From an uncultured Clostridia bacterium (lineage in GTDB: Bacteria; Bacillota; Clostridia; Lachnospirales; Anaerotignaceae): a DNA stretch of 64,000 nt. The DNA is taken from positions 82,464 through 146,463 of the forward strand of contig CAMBLO010000002.1 of assembly GCA_945868505.1 (NCBI GenBank), in the 5' to 3' direction. The position numbers were made by a program, and so were the translations under genes. The notes under the pieces were generated by a model. It ran no database searches. It saw only the letters and a list, made by a program, of their open reading frames with translations, and had not been told where the DNA came from. This document shows, piece after piece, positions 55,596 to 63,739 of this stretch. How positions within the stretch are numbered: the first letter of the stretch is position 1; each line of letters starts with the position of its first letter.

Positions 55596-56801
55596 TCACC
55601 CATTCATCAGTTCTTCATCCATAGTCTGTGCATCTTCTGCCGGTTCGATTCCGTTGATCCTCCAGTCGATCAGTTCCTTGATACCTTCTTCATCCAGATA
55701 AACATATTTCCCCGGATCGCCCACATAGGGCACCGTATCGCTGGTAATCTTATCCGGATCAAAATCCTTCACATATTTTACGTATTTCAACGCTTCCGAT
55801 ACGGAAATATTGCTTTCTGTGCAATCCAATGCAACTTCAACCAGATTGTTCAGGTTTTTCATCAATGTTTCGGAACTGCAGACCTTTTCGATCAGCGCCT
55901 GGATAAATTCCTGCTGCACTTCGATACGCTTCAGGTCCTTCTGGGCATAGCCCTCACGGAAACGCACCAGCTGTTCCGCCTTTTCCCCGTCCAAATGCTG
56001 CATACCGGGATACAGGTCGATATACAGATCCTGATAGGGGTCTACATAATACAATCTCTGTTCTACTTCGAAATCCACACCATCTACAGCGTCTACAATT
56101 TCTTTGAAAGCGTTCAAATCCACCTTTACATAATAATCCATTTTAACGCCAAGAATTTCCTCCAGCATTGCAACAGAAAAAGCACAGCGGTTGCCCTTGC
56201 CGGCATAGGCGTGTACCTCCGTCAGCTTGCACTGCCCATATACACCATTCTGCTGGGGTACATATTGATTATCTTTTTCCAGAAAGGCGATCATCTCATC
56301 CGTCATCGTTACACAGCTATCCCTGGGAACGGAAATGAAATGCAGCTCCTTCGTATTGGTATTGAAGCTGGCTACCATATTGACATCGGCACGGAAACCA
56401 TCCTCGTCCGTCCCCAAAATCGCCACATTGATGACTTCTTTGATCTTGGACTGATCTGCCGTAGAAACGACAAAGTCGGATTTTTCCGCCTTGCCCTGCC
56501 ATCGATCCATGGCTACCCAAACCTTTGCGGCAGCGTATGTACCGCTCAAAATCAAGAGCAGCGCGATCACCAGCAAAACGCCCCTGCGCCGTTTCTTTTT
56601 CTGCTCTGCTCTCCGCTGGGACATCCTTCTGCCCTGGGCCACTCTTCTGGGGTCGATATAGGTCTGTTCGTCATATCCCCTTCTTTGCTGCTGTTCTTCG
56701 GGATAAGGGGCGCGGGTCTGTCTGCGGCGCGCCTGACGCTGGCGCAGCTCCATATCATCGGGGGGTCTGCGGCGTCTTCTGTATTCTCTCTTTTCACCCA
56801 T
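55596..56801 (-). CDS. LCP family wall polymer ligase
   Basis: The 401-residue protein has a long Arg-rich cytoplasmic start (EYRRRRRPPDDMELRQRQARRRQTR), a membrane helix (GVLLVIALLLILSGTYAAAKVWV) and the LCP domain (GTDEDGFRADVNMVASF, LHFISVPRDSCVTM, LTEVHAYAGKGNRC, LVRFREGYAQKDLKRIEVQQ). It lacks the LytR_C domain of its neighbour. Tandem LCP genes with different tails are common and imply partial redundancy. Confidence 0.92.
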   Translation of the reverse strand: MGEKREYRRRRRPPDDMELRQRQARRRQTRAPYPEEQQQRRGYDEQTYIDPRRVAQGRRMSQRRAEQKKKRRRGVLLVIALLLILSGTYAAAKVWVAMDRWQGKAEKSDFVVSTADQSKIKEVINVAILGTDEDGFRADVNMVASFNTNTKELHFISVPRDSCVTMTDEMIAFLEKDNQYVPQQNGVYGQCKLTEVHAYAGKGNRCAFSVAMLEEILGVKMDYYVKVDLNAFKEIVDAVDGVDFEVEQRLYYVDPYQDLYIDLYPGMQHLDGEKAEQLVRFREGYAQKDLKRIEVQQEFIQALIEKVCSSETLMKNLNNLVEVALDCTESNISVSEALKYVKYVKDFDPDKITSDTVPYVGDPGKYVYLDEEGIKELIDWRINGIEPAEDAQTMDEELMNG

Positions 56802-57065
56802 GATTTCTATTCTCCTCTAGTTCAGAGTTTACTGACAATATCATGTCTATTTCTTTGCAACTCTATAATTATAGCAAATCTGACAAACCCTGACAATAAC
56901 AGAATGGGTCGCTCTTCCATTTTTTCACCATTTTTATCCTTTTGCATGGATTTTTCATAGTTCCCATACAAAATTTGGGTTTCTCCTATTTTATTATACA
57001 CGATTTCACTCACATGAAAAGGGACAAAATTCTTAATTTTCCAACCTTCCCCCTCTCCGTCTTTC
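56802..57065. other. Divergent intergenic region between LCP and LTA synthase genes
   Basis: No gene. It contains the LCP promoter and a T-rich strip; the minus-strand 63-residue ORF 56822-57013 has no ribosome site. Confidence 0.5.
56868..56896 (-). promoter_or_regulatory. Promoter of the LCP operon
   Basis: TTGTCA-17 nt-TATAAT on the minus strand, 67 nt before the first LCP gene. Confidence 0.78.
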
Positions 57066-57094
57066 TTTACTTTTCCGACAAATTCTCGTATAAT
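57066..57094 (+). promoter_or_regulatory. Promoter of the LTA synthase-like gene
   Basis: TTTACT-17 nt-TATAAT, 54 nt before the ATG. Confidence 0.65.
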
Positions 57095-57148
57095 CCCTAT
57101 TTATAAGGAAAAAACCATCCAAAATTCGATTTGCGAGGAGGAATTTAT

Positions 57149-59059
57149 ATGAAGGAACAGGCTTCCGAAAAAACTTCTTTTTTATATAAAGCAAAGAAAT
57201 TTTCAGGCACCCCTCAGGGCATCGCTGCGATTCTTCTGTTCAGTGCCGTTTTCATTACAGGTCTGGTCTATCTCATCACCACGACCAAGATTTTGCACGT
57301 AGGCTGGGAAATTCTCCATGCCCCTTCCATGCTGCTGCTGAATATCCTGCCGGTGCTGCTGGTATTGCTGCTGCTGTTTTTCCTGACGAAGCGGCTGTTT
57401 TTCTCTGTTAGCTGCACAGAGGTAGTTCTCGTCTTTTTCGCCATTGCAGACCGCATGAAGGTCTCCATGCGGCAGGAGCCCCTGCTCCCAACCGACCTGA
57501 CACTGGTAAAGGAAGTCATTGCTATTCTAAAGACCTTCCCCATTTATCAGTTGGTACTCATTGGTGTACTGCTTGTCCTTTTTGCAGTACTGCTGGTGCT
57601 GAGCTTCAAAAAATCCACAAGGGCAGCGCTGGGTGTTGTCCCCCGCATCACAGGCATTGTGCTGGTCATCGCCTGCACCTTTGGTGCGAATCATCTCTGG
57701 TATGCCGACAAAGCCCTCTACGACGGCTATCCTACTGTAGACAACCCCTATTTTCAGGTGAACCAATACAACACCCGCGGGATGATTTATTCCTTCCTGC
57801 ATCAGTTCAACATCACCCAGATGAAAGCCCCCGAGGGCTATGATGCAACCTATTTTGCCCAAATGGAAGATACAGACTGGGCAGCCCCTGAAGCCGCCCC
57901 CGGCGAAGGGACGCAGTATCCCCACATTGTCATGATTATGGGAGAGGCCTTCTCCGATTTGAGCGAAAACGAACATCTGGATTTCACCAACTATCGTGAC
58001 CCTCTGCAAAACTTCAAGGAAATTTGCAGCGAGGAGGACACCATCAGTGGACATCTCGTGGTGCCTAACTTCGGCGGCGGCACCTCCAATACGGAATACG
58101 ATGTGCTGACGGGCTGTGCCACCCGCTATCTGGACAGCTCCCTGCCCTCCTATAATTTTATCCACAGCGATTTTGACGGTATGCCCCGTCAGCTTGCAAA
58201 GCTGGGCTACGAAACATTGTCCATCCACCCCGGCTATGCTTGGTTCTATAACCGTCAAAACGTTTATCCCGATCTGGGCTTTGAAACCTGCTATTTTCTG
58301 GAGAATTCCTTTGATTTGGCAACCCAGGGCTATGGCGGCTATATCAACGAAGAAGCGACAATGGACAAGATCATCGAGACTCTGGATACCCATATTAAGG
58401 AAAAGGATACACCTCTTTTCTCCTTCACCGTGACCATCCAGAACCACGGTCCCTATGAAAAGAAATACGGCACGTTGCCCGCCAATTTCTCCACAGATGT
58501 TCCTCTGGATGAAGCCCAGACAGATCTCCTGACCCAGTATTTCCAAGGCATTATCGATGCGGACGAGCAAATCGGTCGCCTGAAGGAATATGCGGAACAT
58601 TCCGATGAGCCCATCGTGCTGGTTTATTTTGGCGACCACCTGCCCGGCTTCTCCAATGGCATGGAATTTTTCGACCTGCTGGATTACCCCATTGATGCCA
58701 ACGGCACGGCGGAAGAACAGCTTGCTGTTTATGAAACACCCTACTTTATCTGGCAGAATGACAGCGCAAAGGCTCTGGAAAATATGCAGACTGCCAAAGA
58801 AATCGGCTTCCCCGAAGATGGTCTCATCAGCTCTCAGTTCCTCGGTTCTGCCGTGCTGGAACTGTTCGTCCCCGGTTATGAGTCCTCTCTCCACGGCTAT
58901 AACAACAGACTGATGAAAGAACTGCCCGTCTGTGCAGAAAATATTTACGTGGACAGCAAAGGGAATTTCACAAATATCATTTCCGAAGAACAGGCGGAAT
59001 TGGTGAAACTCCTGAAAAACTGGCAGTATTACAAGCTTTTCGACGAAAAACTGCCCTGA
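57149..59059 (+). CDS. LTA synthase family membrane sulfatase (phosphoglycerol transferase-like)
   Basis: ATG 57149 follows GAGGAGGAA, giving 636 residues. Five hydrophobic helices fill the first 200 residues, followed by the extracellular alkaline phosphatase-like domain (from about 250). The metal and active-site motifs are present: IVMIMGEAFSDLSE, the nucleophile Thr in FGGGTSNTEYDVLTG, NHGPYE and VYFGDHLPG. Family enzymes transfer glycerol phosphate from phosphatidylglycerol onto wall or lipid anchors. The exact substrate is unknown. It sits next to the LCP genes. Confidence 0.92.
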   Translation: MKEQASEKTSFLYKAKKFSGTPQGIAAILLFSAVFITGLVYLITTTKILHVGWEILHAPSMLLLNILPVLLVLLLLFFLTKRLFFSVSCTEVVLVFFAIADRMKVSMRQEPLLPTDLTLVKEVIAILKTFPIYQLVLIGVLLVLFAVLLVLSFKKSTRAALGVVPRITGIVLVIACTFGANHLWYADKALYDGYPTVDNPYFQVNQYNTRGMIYSFLHQFNITQMKAPEGYDATYFAQMEDTDWAAPEAAPGEGTQYPHIVMIMGEAFSDLSENEHLDFTNYRDPLQNFKEICSEEDTISGHLVVPNFGGGTSNTEYDVLTGCATRYLDSSLPSYNFIHSDFDGMPRQLAKLGYETLSIHPGYAWFYNRQNVYPDLGFETCYFLENSFDLATQGYGGYINEEATMDKIIETLDTHIKEKDTPLFSFTVTIQNHGPYEKKYGTLPANFSTDVPLDEAQTDLLTQYFQGIIDADEQIGRLKEYAEHSDEPIVLVYFGDHLPGFSNGMEFFDLLDYPIDANGTAEEQLAVYETPYFIWQNDSAKALENMQTAKEIGFPEDGLISSQFLGSAVLELFVPGYESSLHGYNNRLMKELPVCAENIYVDSKGNFTNIISEEQAELVKLLKNWQYYKLFDEKLP

Positions 59060-59080
59060 TTTTACCCTTTGATATATTTC

Positions 59081-59108
59081 GTGTCGGGAAACTTTCCCGA
59101 CACTTTTT
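59081..59108 (+). terminator. Terminator of the LTA synthase-like gene
   Basis: GTGTCGGGAA-ACT-TTCCCGACAC followed by TTTTTCTTTT. Confidence 0.92.
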
Positions 59109-59355
59109 CTTTTGCGTAAAATTTCAAACCCTCAAATCAGTAAACTTTTTTCTATAAAATCCACTGTCACTCCTGACACTATTTTCCTTTATTTTCCATT
59201 TATGTAATAAATTTATTGTAAAAATTTTCCATTTGATATAAAAATTGATTCGCAAAATCAAGGCTGTTTTTTGCGAAATTATGCGCTTTTCGGCAATGTA
59301 TTTATTTAAATACACACATATGAACAAAAAAAAGGCAATTTTTTGAAAATTTTTA

Positions 59356-59384
59356 TTGAAATTATTTAATATATAGGGTAGAAT
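59356..59384 (+). promoter_or_regulatory. Promoter of the first NSS transporter
   Basis: TTGAAA-17 nt-TAGAAT, giving a leader of about 175 nt. Confidence 0.75.
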
Positions 59385-59401
59385 AGTGTTGACCCTAATC
59401 A

Positions 59402-59470
59402 CTGTTGCAGTTTTTATTTCCTGATATGCTCTTTGGCAGAAAGGAAATTTGAGGGAGGGAATTGCAACAG
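59402..59470 (+). promoter_or_regulatory. Structured leader element before the first NSS transporter
   Basis: CTGTTGCA (59402) pairs with TGCAACAG (59463), and inside it ATTTCC (59416) pairs with GGAAAT (59443), forming a two-part stem with internal loops. It is followed by a purine-rich tract. It is not a riboswitch class I can identify. Confidence 0.4.
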
Positions 59471-59563
59471 GAAAAAGTTTCGTTTCGCGAAATTTTTTCA
59501 CCACAGGAATGGATTTTCCATTCATGCTATTATCATTATTTTTTTATGTAAGGAGGAATTCTT

Positions 59564-60946
59564 ATGACAGCAACTGAAAATCGTGGTCAATTTGGTTCCA
59601 AGCTAGGCTTTATCCTGTCTGCAGCTGGTTCTGCTGTAGGTCTGGGTAACATCTGGAAGTTCCCCGGCAAAGCTTACAACTGCGGCGGCGGCGCTTTCCT
59701 GATCGTTTACATCCTGATGGTTGCCATTATCGGTACAACTGTTATGATGGCCGAATTCACAGTTGGTCGTAAAACACACAAAAACGCCATCGGTGCTTTC
59801 CGTGAGATCAACGAAAAATGGGCCTTTGCAGGTGGTCTGGGTGTCCTGACCGGTTTCATCATCCTGTGCTACTATTGCCAGGTTGGTGGTTGGACAATGA
59901 AATACATCTATGCTTACATCGTAGAAGCAAAGACTGTATATGCTGACCCTATGGCTTACTTCTTGGGTATGCTGGGTGCTAATGGCTTCCCTCTGCAGGG
60001 TGCTATTATCTTCCCTCTGATCTTCCTGCTGCTGACATGCTTCATCATCAGCCATGGTACTGCTGGTATTGAAAAAATGTCTAAAGTTCTGATGCCTCTG
60101 CTGTTCGTGCTGCTGATCGGTCTGATGATTCGTTCCTGCACACTGCCCGGCGCTGACGAAGGTCTGAAATACATGCTGCATGTAGACTTCTCTACAATCG
60201 GTACAAACGCAATTCTGGTTGCTCTGGGTCAGGCATTCTTCTCTCTGTCCCTTGGTATGGGCGTAATGGTTACATATGCTTCTTACCTGTCCAGCGAAGA
60301 TAACCTGGTTTCCAATACCGGTATCGTCTGCGTACTGGATACTCTGGTAGCTCTGTTCGCAGGCTTCATGATCATCCCCGCTGTATTCGCTACAGGTATT
60401 GACCCCGGTATGGGCGGCGGCTTCGCATTCGCAACACTGGCAGGCGTATTCCAGGCAATCCCCGGTGGTACACTGTTTGGTCTGCTGTTCTACTTCCTGC
60501 TGTTCTTCGCAGCTGTAACATCCTCCACATCCATTCTGGAAGGTACTGTTGCATTCCTGGTTGAAGAAAAAGGTATCGCAAGAAACAAAGCTCTGGTTGG
60601 TACAGCTGTTATCCTGTTCATCGTTGGTGTATTCTACACACTGTCTCAGGCTTACATGAACATCAAAGGTATCTGGATCTCCAAGAACGGTCTGGAATAC
60701 CCTATCTTCGGCGACTTCCTGGAATACCTGACAGACAGACTGCTGCTGCCTCTGGGCGCATTCTTCTCTGTACTGTTTGTTGGCTGGGTATGGGGTCCCG
60801 ACAACGCTGTGGAAGAAGCTACTTCCAACGGCAAGTACAAATTCGCACTGGGTCCTGTATGGAAAGTTCTGGTTAAATTTGTAGCACCTATCGCTATCAT
60901 CTGTATCATCGTAGCTGGTATGGTATTTGGTATGTCCATTTCCTAA
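59564..60946 (+). CDS. Sodium-dependent transporter, NSS (SLC6) family, copy 1
   Basis: The 460-residue membrane protein matches bacterial NSS amino acid symporters such as MhsT (about 11 helices). It contains the Na+/substrate region in helix 1 (FILSAAGSAVGLGNIWKFPGKAYNCGGGAFL) and the helix 6 unwinding region (ALGQAFFSLSLGMGVMVTYASYL). Likely substrates are small or aromatic amino acids; this cannot be settled by eye. AAGGAGG precedes the ATG. It is almost identical to the gene at 61419; codon use is biased as in highly expressed genes. Confidence 0.94.
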   Translation: MTATENRGQFGSKLGFILSAAGSAVGLGNIWKFPGKAYNCGGGAFLIVYILMVAIIGTTVMMAEFTVGRKTHKNAIGAFREINEKWAFAGGLGVLTGFIILCYYCQVGGWTMKYIYAYIVEAKTVYADPMAYFLGMLGANGFPLQGAIIFPLIFLLLTCFIISHGTAGIEKMSKVLMPLLFVLLIGLMIRSCTLPGADEGLKYMLHVDFSTIGTNAILVALGQAFFSLSLGMGVMVTYASYLSSEDNLVSNTGIVCVLDTLVALFAGFMIIPAVFATGIDPGMGGGFAFATLAGVFQAIPGGTLFGLLFYFLLFFAAVTSSTSILEGTVAFLVEEKGIARNKALVGTAVILFIVGVFYTLSQAYMNIKGIWISKNGLEYPIFGDFLEYLTDRLLLPLGAFFSVLFVGWVWGPDNAVEEATSNGKYKFALGPVWKVLVKFVAPIAIICIIVAGMVFGMSIS

Positions 60947-61418
60947 TCGAGAACAGTTTCTTAACAAGAGATCAAAAGCATATCTTTGCATAAGAGATCG
61001 TGCAACAAGGTCGGAGGCTCCCCCTCCGACCTTCTTTTTTTCCCATTCCTTTGGCATTTTTCCACTTTGAAATGCCAATTTTTTATTGTTTTTTTATTCA
61101 TGCCATACAATCGATCCACATATTTTTCCTTTGTGTTAAGAGAAACAATCCTAAATCTTAACGGGATTTTTATAGATATTTACATGGTTTTACGCTATCC
61201 TTATTTTAGGATATATATGGAAATTATTGGAAGCTCATACAAATTCTTCTTATTTTGGGGTGAAATATCCATTAGACGTCAGACAAACTGCAGGAGGGAA
61301 CAGTTTTGTGTGCCGCAAGAAGAAGGCAATCATTATTCCACATATCCTTCCAATTTTTCCTATCCTCGGAAACAATCAGATTTCCGTCTTATTGTTCTTT
61401 TGTAAAGGAGGTATACTT
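60947..61418. other. Spacer between the twin NSS transporter genes
   Basis: It contains the terminator of copy 1 (61007-61041), then an AT-rich region and a probable leader of copy 2 (ribosome-site-like GCAGGAGGG at about 61289, far from the true start). No gene. The plus ORF 60986-61405 has no ribosome site. The spacer differs from the region upstream of copy 1, so only the coding part was duplicated or homogenised. Confidence 0.55.
61007..61041 (+). terminator. Terminator after NSS copy 1
   Basis: AAGGTCGGAGG/CCTCCGACCTT stem followed by CTTTTTTT. Confidence 0.92.
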
Positions 61419-62801
61419 ATGTCTACAACTGAAAATCGTGTTGAGTTTGGTTCCAAGCTAGGCTTTATCCTGTCTGCTGCCGGTTCTGCAGTTGGTCTGG
61501 GTAACATCTGGAAATTCCCCGGCAAAGCTTACAACTGCGGCGGCGGCGCTTTCCTGATCGTTTACATCCTGATGGTTGCCATTATCGGTACAACTGTTAT
61601 GATGGCCGAATTCACAGTTGGTCGTAAAACACACAAAAACGCCATCGGTGCTTTCCGTGAGATCAACGAAAAATGGGCCTTTGCAGGTGGTCTGGGTGTC
61701 CTGACCGGTTTCATCATCCTGTGCTACTATTGCCAGGTTGGTGGTTGGACAATGAAATACATCTATGCTTACATCGTGGAAGCAAAGACTGTATATGCTG
61801 ACCCCATGGCTTACTTCCTTGGCATGCTGGGTGCTAATGGCTTCCCTCTGCAGGGCGCTATTATCTTCCCTCTGATCTTCCTGTTCCTGACAGCTTTCAT
61901 CATCAGCCACGGTACTGCTGGTATTGAAAAAATGTCTAAGGTTCTGATGCCTCTGCTGTTTGTGCTGCTGATTGGTCTGATGATCCGTTCCTGCACACTG
62001 CCCGGTGCTGACGAAGGTCTGAAATACATGCTGCATGTAGATTTCTCTACGATCGGTACAAATGCAATTCTGGTTGCTTTGGGTCAGGCGTTCTTCTCCC
62101 TGTCCCTTGGTATGGGCGTAATGGTAACATACGCTTCCTATCTGTCCAGCGAAGATAACCTGGTTTCCAATACCGGTATCGTCTGCGTACTGGATACTCT
62201 GGTAGCTCTGTTCGCAGGCTTCATGATCATCCCCGCTGTATTCGCTACAGGTATTGACCCCGGTATGGGCGGCGGCTTCGCATTCGCAACACTGGCAGGC
62301 GTATTCCAGTCTATCCCCGGCGGTACACTGTTTGGTCTGCTGTTCTACTTCCTGCTGTTCTTCGCAGCGGTAACCTCTTCCACATCCATTCTGGAAGGTA
62401 CGATTGCATTCCTGGTTGAAGAAAAGGGCTTCGAAAGAAAGAAAGCCTTGGTGGGTACATCCATCATCCTCTTCATCATTGGTGTATTCTACACATTGTC
62501 TCAGGCTTACATGAACATCAAAGGTATCTGGATCTCCAAAGACGGGCTCATGTATCCTATCTTCGGCGACTTCTTGGAATACCTGACAGACAGACTGCTG
62601 CTGCCTCTGGGCGCATTCTTCTCTGTACTGTTTGTTGGCTGGGTATGGGGTCCCGACAATGCCATCGAAGAAGCTACTTCCAACGGCAAGTATAAATTCA
62701 GCCTTGCCCCTGTATGGAAGGTACTGGTGAAATACATTGCGCCTATCGCTATCATCTGTATCATCGTAGCCGGTATGGTATTCGGTATGGCTATTTCCTA
62801 A
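61419..62801 (+). CDS. Sodium-dependent transporter, NSS (SLC6) family, copy 2
   Basis: ATG 61419 follows AAAGGAGG; the ORF track start is 64 codons too early. The 460-residue product differs from copy 1 at about 22 positions (my count), mostly near the start (STTENRVEF against TATENRGQF), around KGFERKK/KGIARNK and in the last 60 residues. A central block of more than 200 nt is identical even at silent sites, which indicates recent duplication or gene conversion. It is separated by a terminator, so the copies may be expressed independently. Confidence 0.94.
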   Translation: MSTTENRVEFGSKLGFILSAAGSAVGLGNIWKFPGKAYNCGGGAFLIVYILMVAIIGTTVMMAEFTVGRKTHKNAIGAFREINEKWAFAGGLGVLTGFIILCYYCQVGGWTMKYIYAYIVEAKTVYADPMAYFLGMLGANGFPLQGAIIFPLIFLFLTAFIISHGTAGIEKMSKVLMPLLFVLLIGLMIRSCTLPGADEGLKYMLHVDFSTIGTNAILVALGQAFFSLSLGMGVMVTYASYLSSEDNLVSNTGIVCVLDTLVALFAGFMIIPAVFATGIDPGMGGGFAFATLAGVFQSIPGGTLFGLLFYFLLFFAAVTSSTSILEGTIAFLVEEKGFERKKALVGTSIILFIIGVFYTLSQAYMNIKGIWISKDGLMYPIFGDFLEYLTDRLLLPLGAFFSVLFVGWVWGPDNAIEEATSNGKYKFSLAPVWKVLVKYIAPIAIICIIVAGMVFGMAIS

Positions 62802-62933
62802 GCAAAGATTTTTTAGCCACGAAAATGGCTCTTGAGCCATAAAAATAAAACGGCGGCGTTATACTGGGGAAGGGAATCCATCCCCTCCCCGGCTTCCCTT
62901 CTCACACGTCCCATGATTACGCGGCAAAAAAAA

Positions 62934-62970
62934 GCGGCAGCATTCAAAAGAATGTTGCCGTTTTTCTTTT
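62934..62970 (+). terminator. Terminator after NSS copy 2
   Basis: CGGCAGCATTC-AAAA-GAATGTTGCCG followed by TTTTTCTTTTT. Confidence 0.92.
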
Positions 62971-63044
62971 TATCTTTTTCTTTCGCACCATAATTGGCAT
63001 TTTCCATAGAATGGTTATTGTAAATGCCTAAAGGAGGAAATCTT

Positions 63045-63338
63045 ATGAAAGAAATGTGCAGAAACTTCGTCTGCAATACAGGCAGATGCCCGCAGCAGTC
63101 TGCCAATACACAACGTTCCATGCCCTCTGCAGCGGCAAACAACGCCGCCGCCATCCCCAATCCATGCAACGCCTGCGTCATCGAACGGGTCGGTCTGGCA
63201 CAGGCGATGGTCCCCTTCCAGCCCTATGAAGCACCTATGGAACAGGAACAGAGCCTGGTCTGCGGCACTGCCTTTGCCGATCTGGCGATGCCCTATTGCT
63301 CCGGCTGGAATCTTTATCGTTTTAGAAGGGAGGATTGA
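63045..63338 (+). CDS. cotJA: Spore coat-associated protein CotJA
   Basis: ATG 63045 follows AAAGGAGG (the ORF track start at 63024 covers that site). The 97-residue product has a Cys/Ala-rich N-terminal part (MCRNFVCNTGRCPQQS) and the CotJA core (VGLAQAMVPFQPYEAPMEQEQSLVCGTAFADLAMPY). It belongs to the cotJABC operon of the spore inner coat. A weak sigma-E/K-like -10 (CATAGAAT, 63005) precedes it, but the -35 is unclear. The cysteine-rich N-terminus is longer than in Bacillus. Confidence 0.93.
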   Translation: MKEMCRNFVCNTGRCPQQSANTQRSMPSAAANNAAAIPNPCNACVIERVGLAQAMVPFQPYEAPMEQEQSLVCGTAFADLAMPYCSGWNLYRFRRED

Positions 63339-63340
63339 AC

Positions 63341-63625
63341 ATGGATCGCGATGAACTGCTGAAAACATTGACCGAACTGGATTTTATCGCCGTAGACCTG
63401 GGTCTGTTCCTGAATACGCACCCCGACAATATGGAAGCCATCATGGCTTATAATCAGGTTATCACCGCCGCCGATGCCGTTCGCATGAAATACGAAGAAG
63501 CTTTTGGCCCCCTGTGTTCTTTCCGCAGCTATGCTTCCAATACCCAGGATTGGCAGTGGAAAGACAATCCTTGGCCTTGGCAGACCGATGCGAATTTTTC
63601 TCTTGCCGGAAAGGAGTGTAGATAA
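63341..63625 (+). CDS. cotJB: Spore coat protein CotJB
   Basis: ATG 63341, after GGGAGG, gives 94 residues. Family motifs are DRDELLKTLTELDFIAVDLGLFLNTHPDNMEAI and YEEAFGPLCSFRSYASNTQDWQWKDNPWPW. It starts 2 nt after the cotJA stop, and its stop directly abuts the cotJC ATG. Confidence 0.95.
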   Translation: MDRDELLKTLTELDFIAVDLGLFLNTHPDNMEAIMAYNQVITAADAVRMKYEEAFGPLCSFRSYASNTQDWQWKDNPWPWQTDANFSLAGKECR

Positions 63626-63739
63626 ATGTGGATCTATGAAAAAAAATTGGAATTTCCTGTGAAAATCACACAACCCGATGCTCGTCTGGCAAAGATCATG
63701 ATTGAGCAATACGGTGGTGCTTATTACATTATGGTATAG
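63626..63739 (+). pseudogene. cotJC: Interrupted CotJC (N-terminal fragment)
   Basis: The 37-residue frame begins exactly like the manganese catalase-like coat protein CotJC: MWIYEKKLEFPVKITQPDAR, then LAKIMIEQYGG. In intact proteins the next residues are xDGELAAALRY, with about 155 more to the C-terminus. Here the sequence changes after GGTGGTGC to unrelated DNA, adding AYYIMV and a stop. AAGGAG precedes the ATG, so the start of the gene is still functional. No CotJC remainder is seen in the last 260 nt in any frame. Either an element is inserted in the gene or the 3' part is lost. Confidence 0.9.

Larger units (their letters stand above)
59109..59563. other. AT-rich region upstream of the first NSS transporter
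   Basis: No gene seen. It holds the transporter promoter (59356-59384) and a structured leader (59402-59470). The minus 133-residue ORF (59124-59525) has low-complexity Lys/Ile composition and covers the promoter. Confidence 0.5.

Noticed and set aside
59124-59525. 133-residue minus ORF upstream of NSS copy 1
   Set aside because: Low-complexity Lys/Ile/Asn product covering the transporter promoter and leader; no ribosome site.
60986-61405. 139-residue plus-strand ORF between the NSS genes
   Set aside because: It spans the copy 1 terminator and has no ribosome site.
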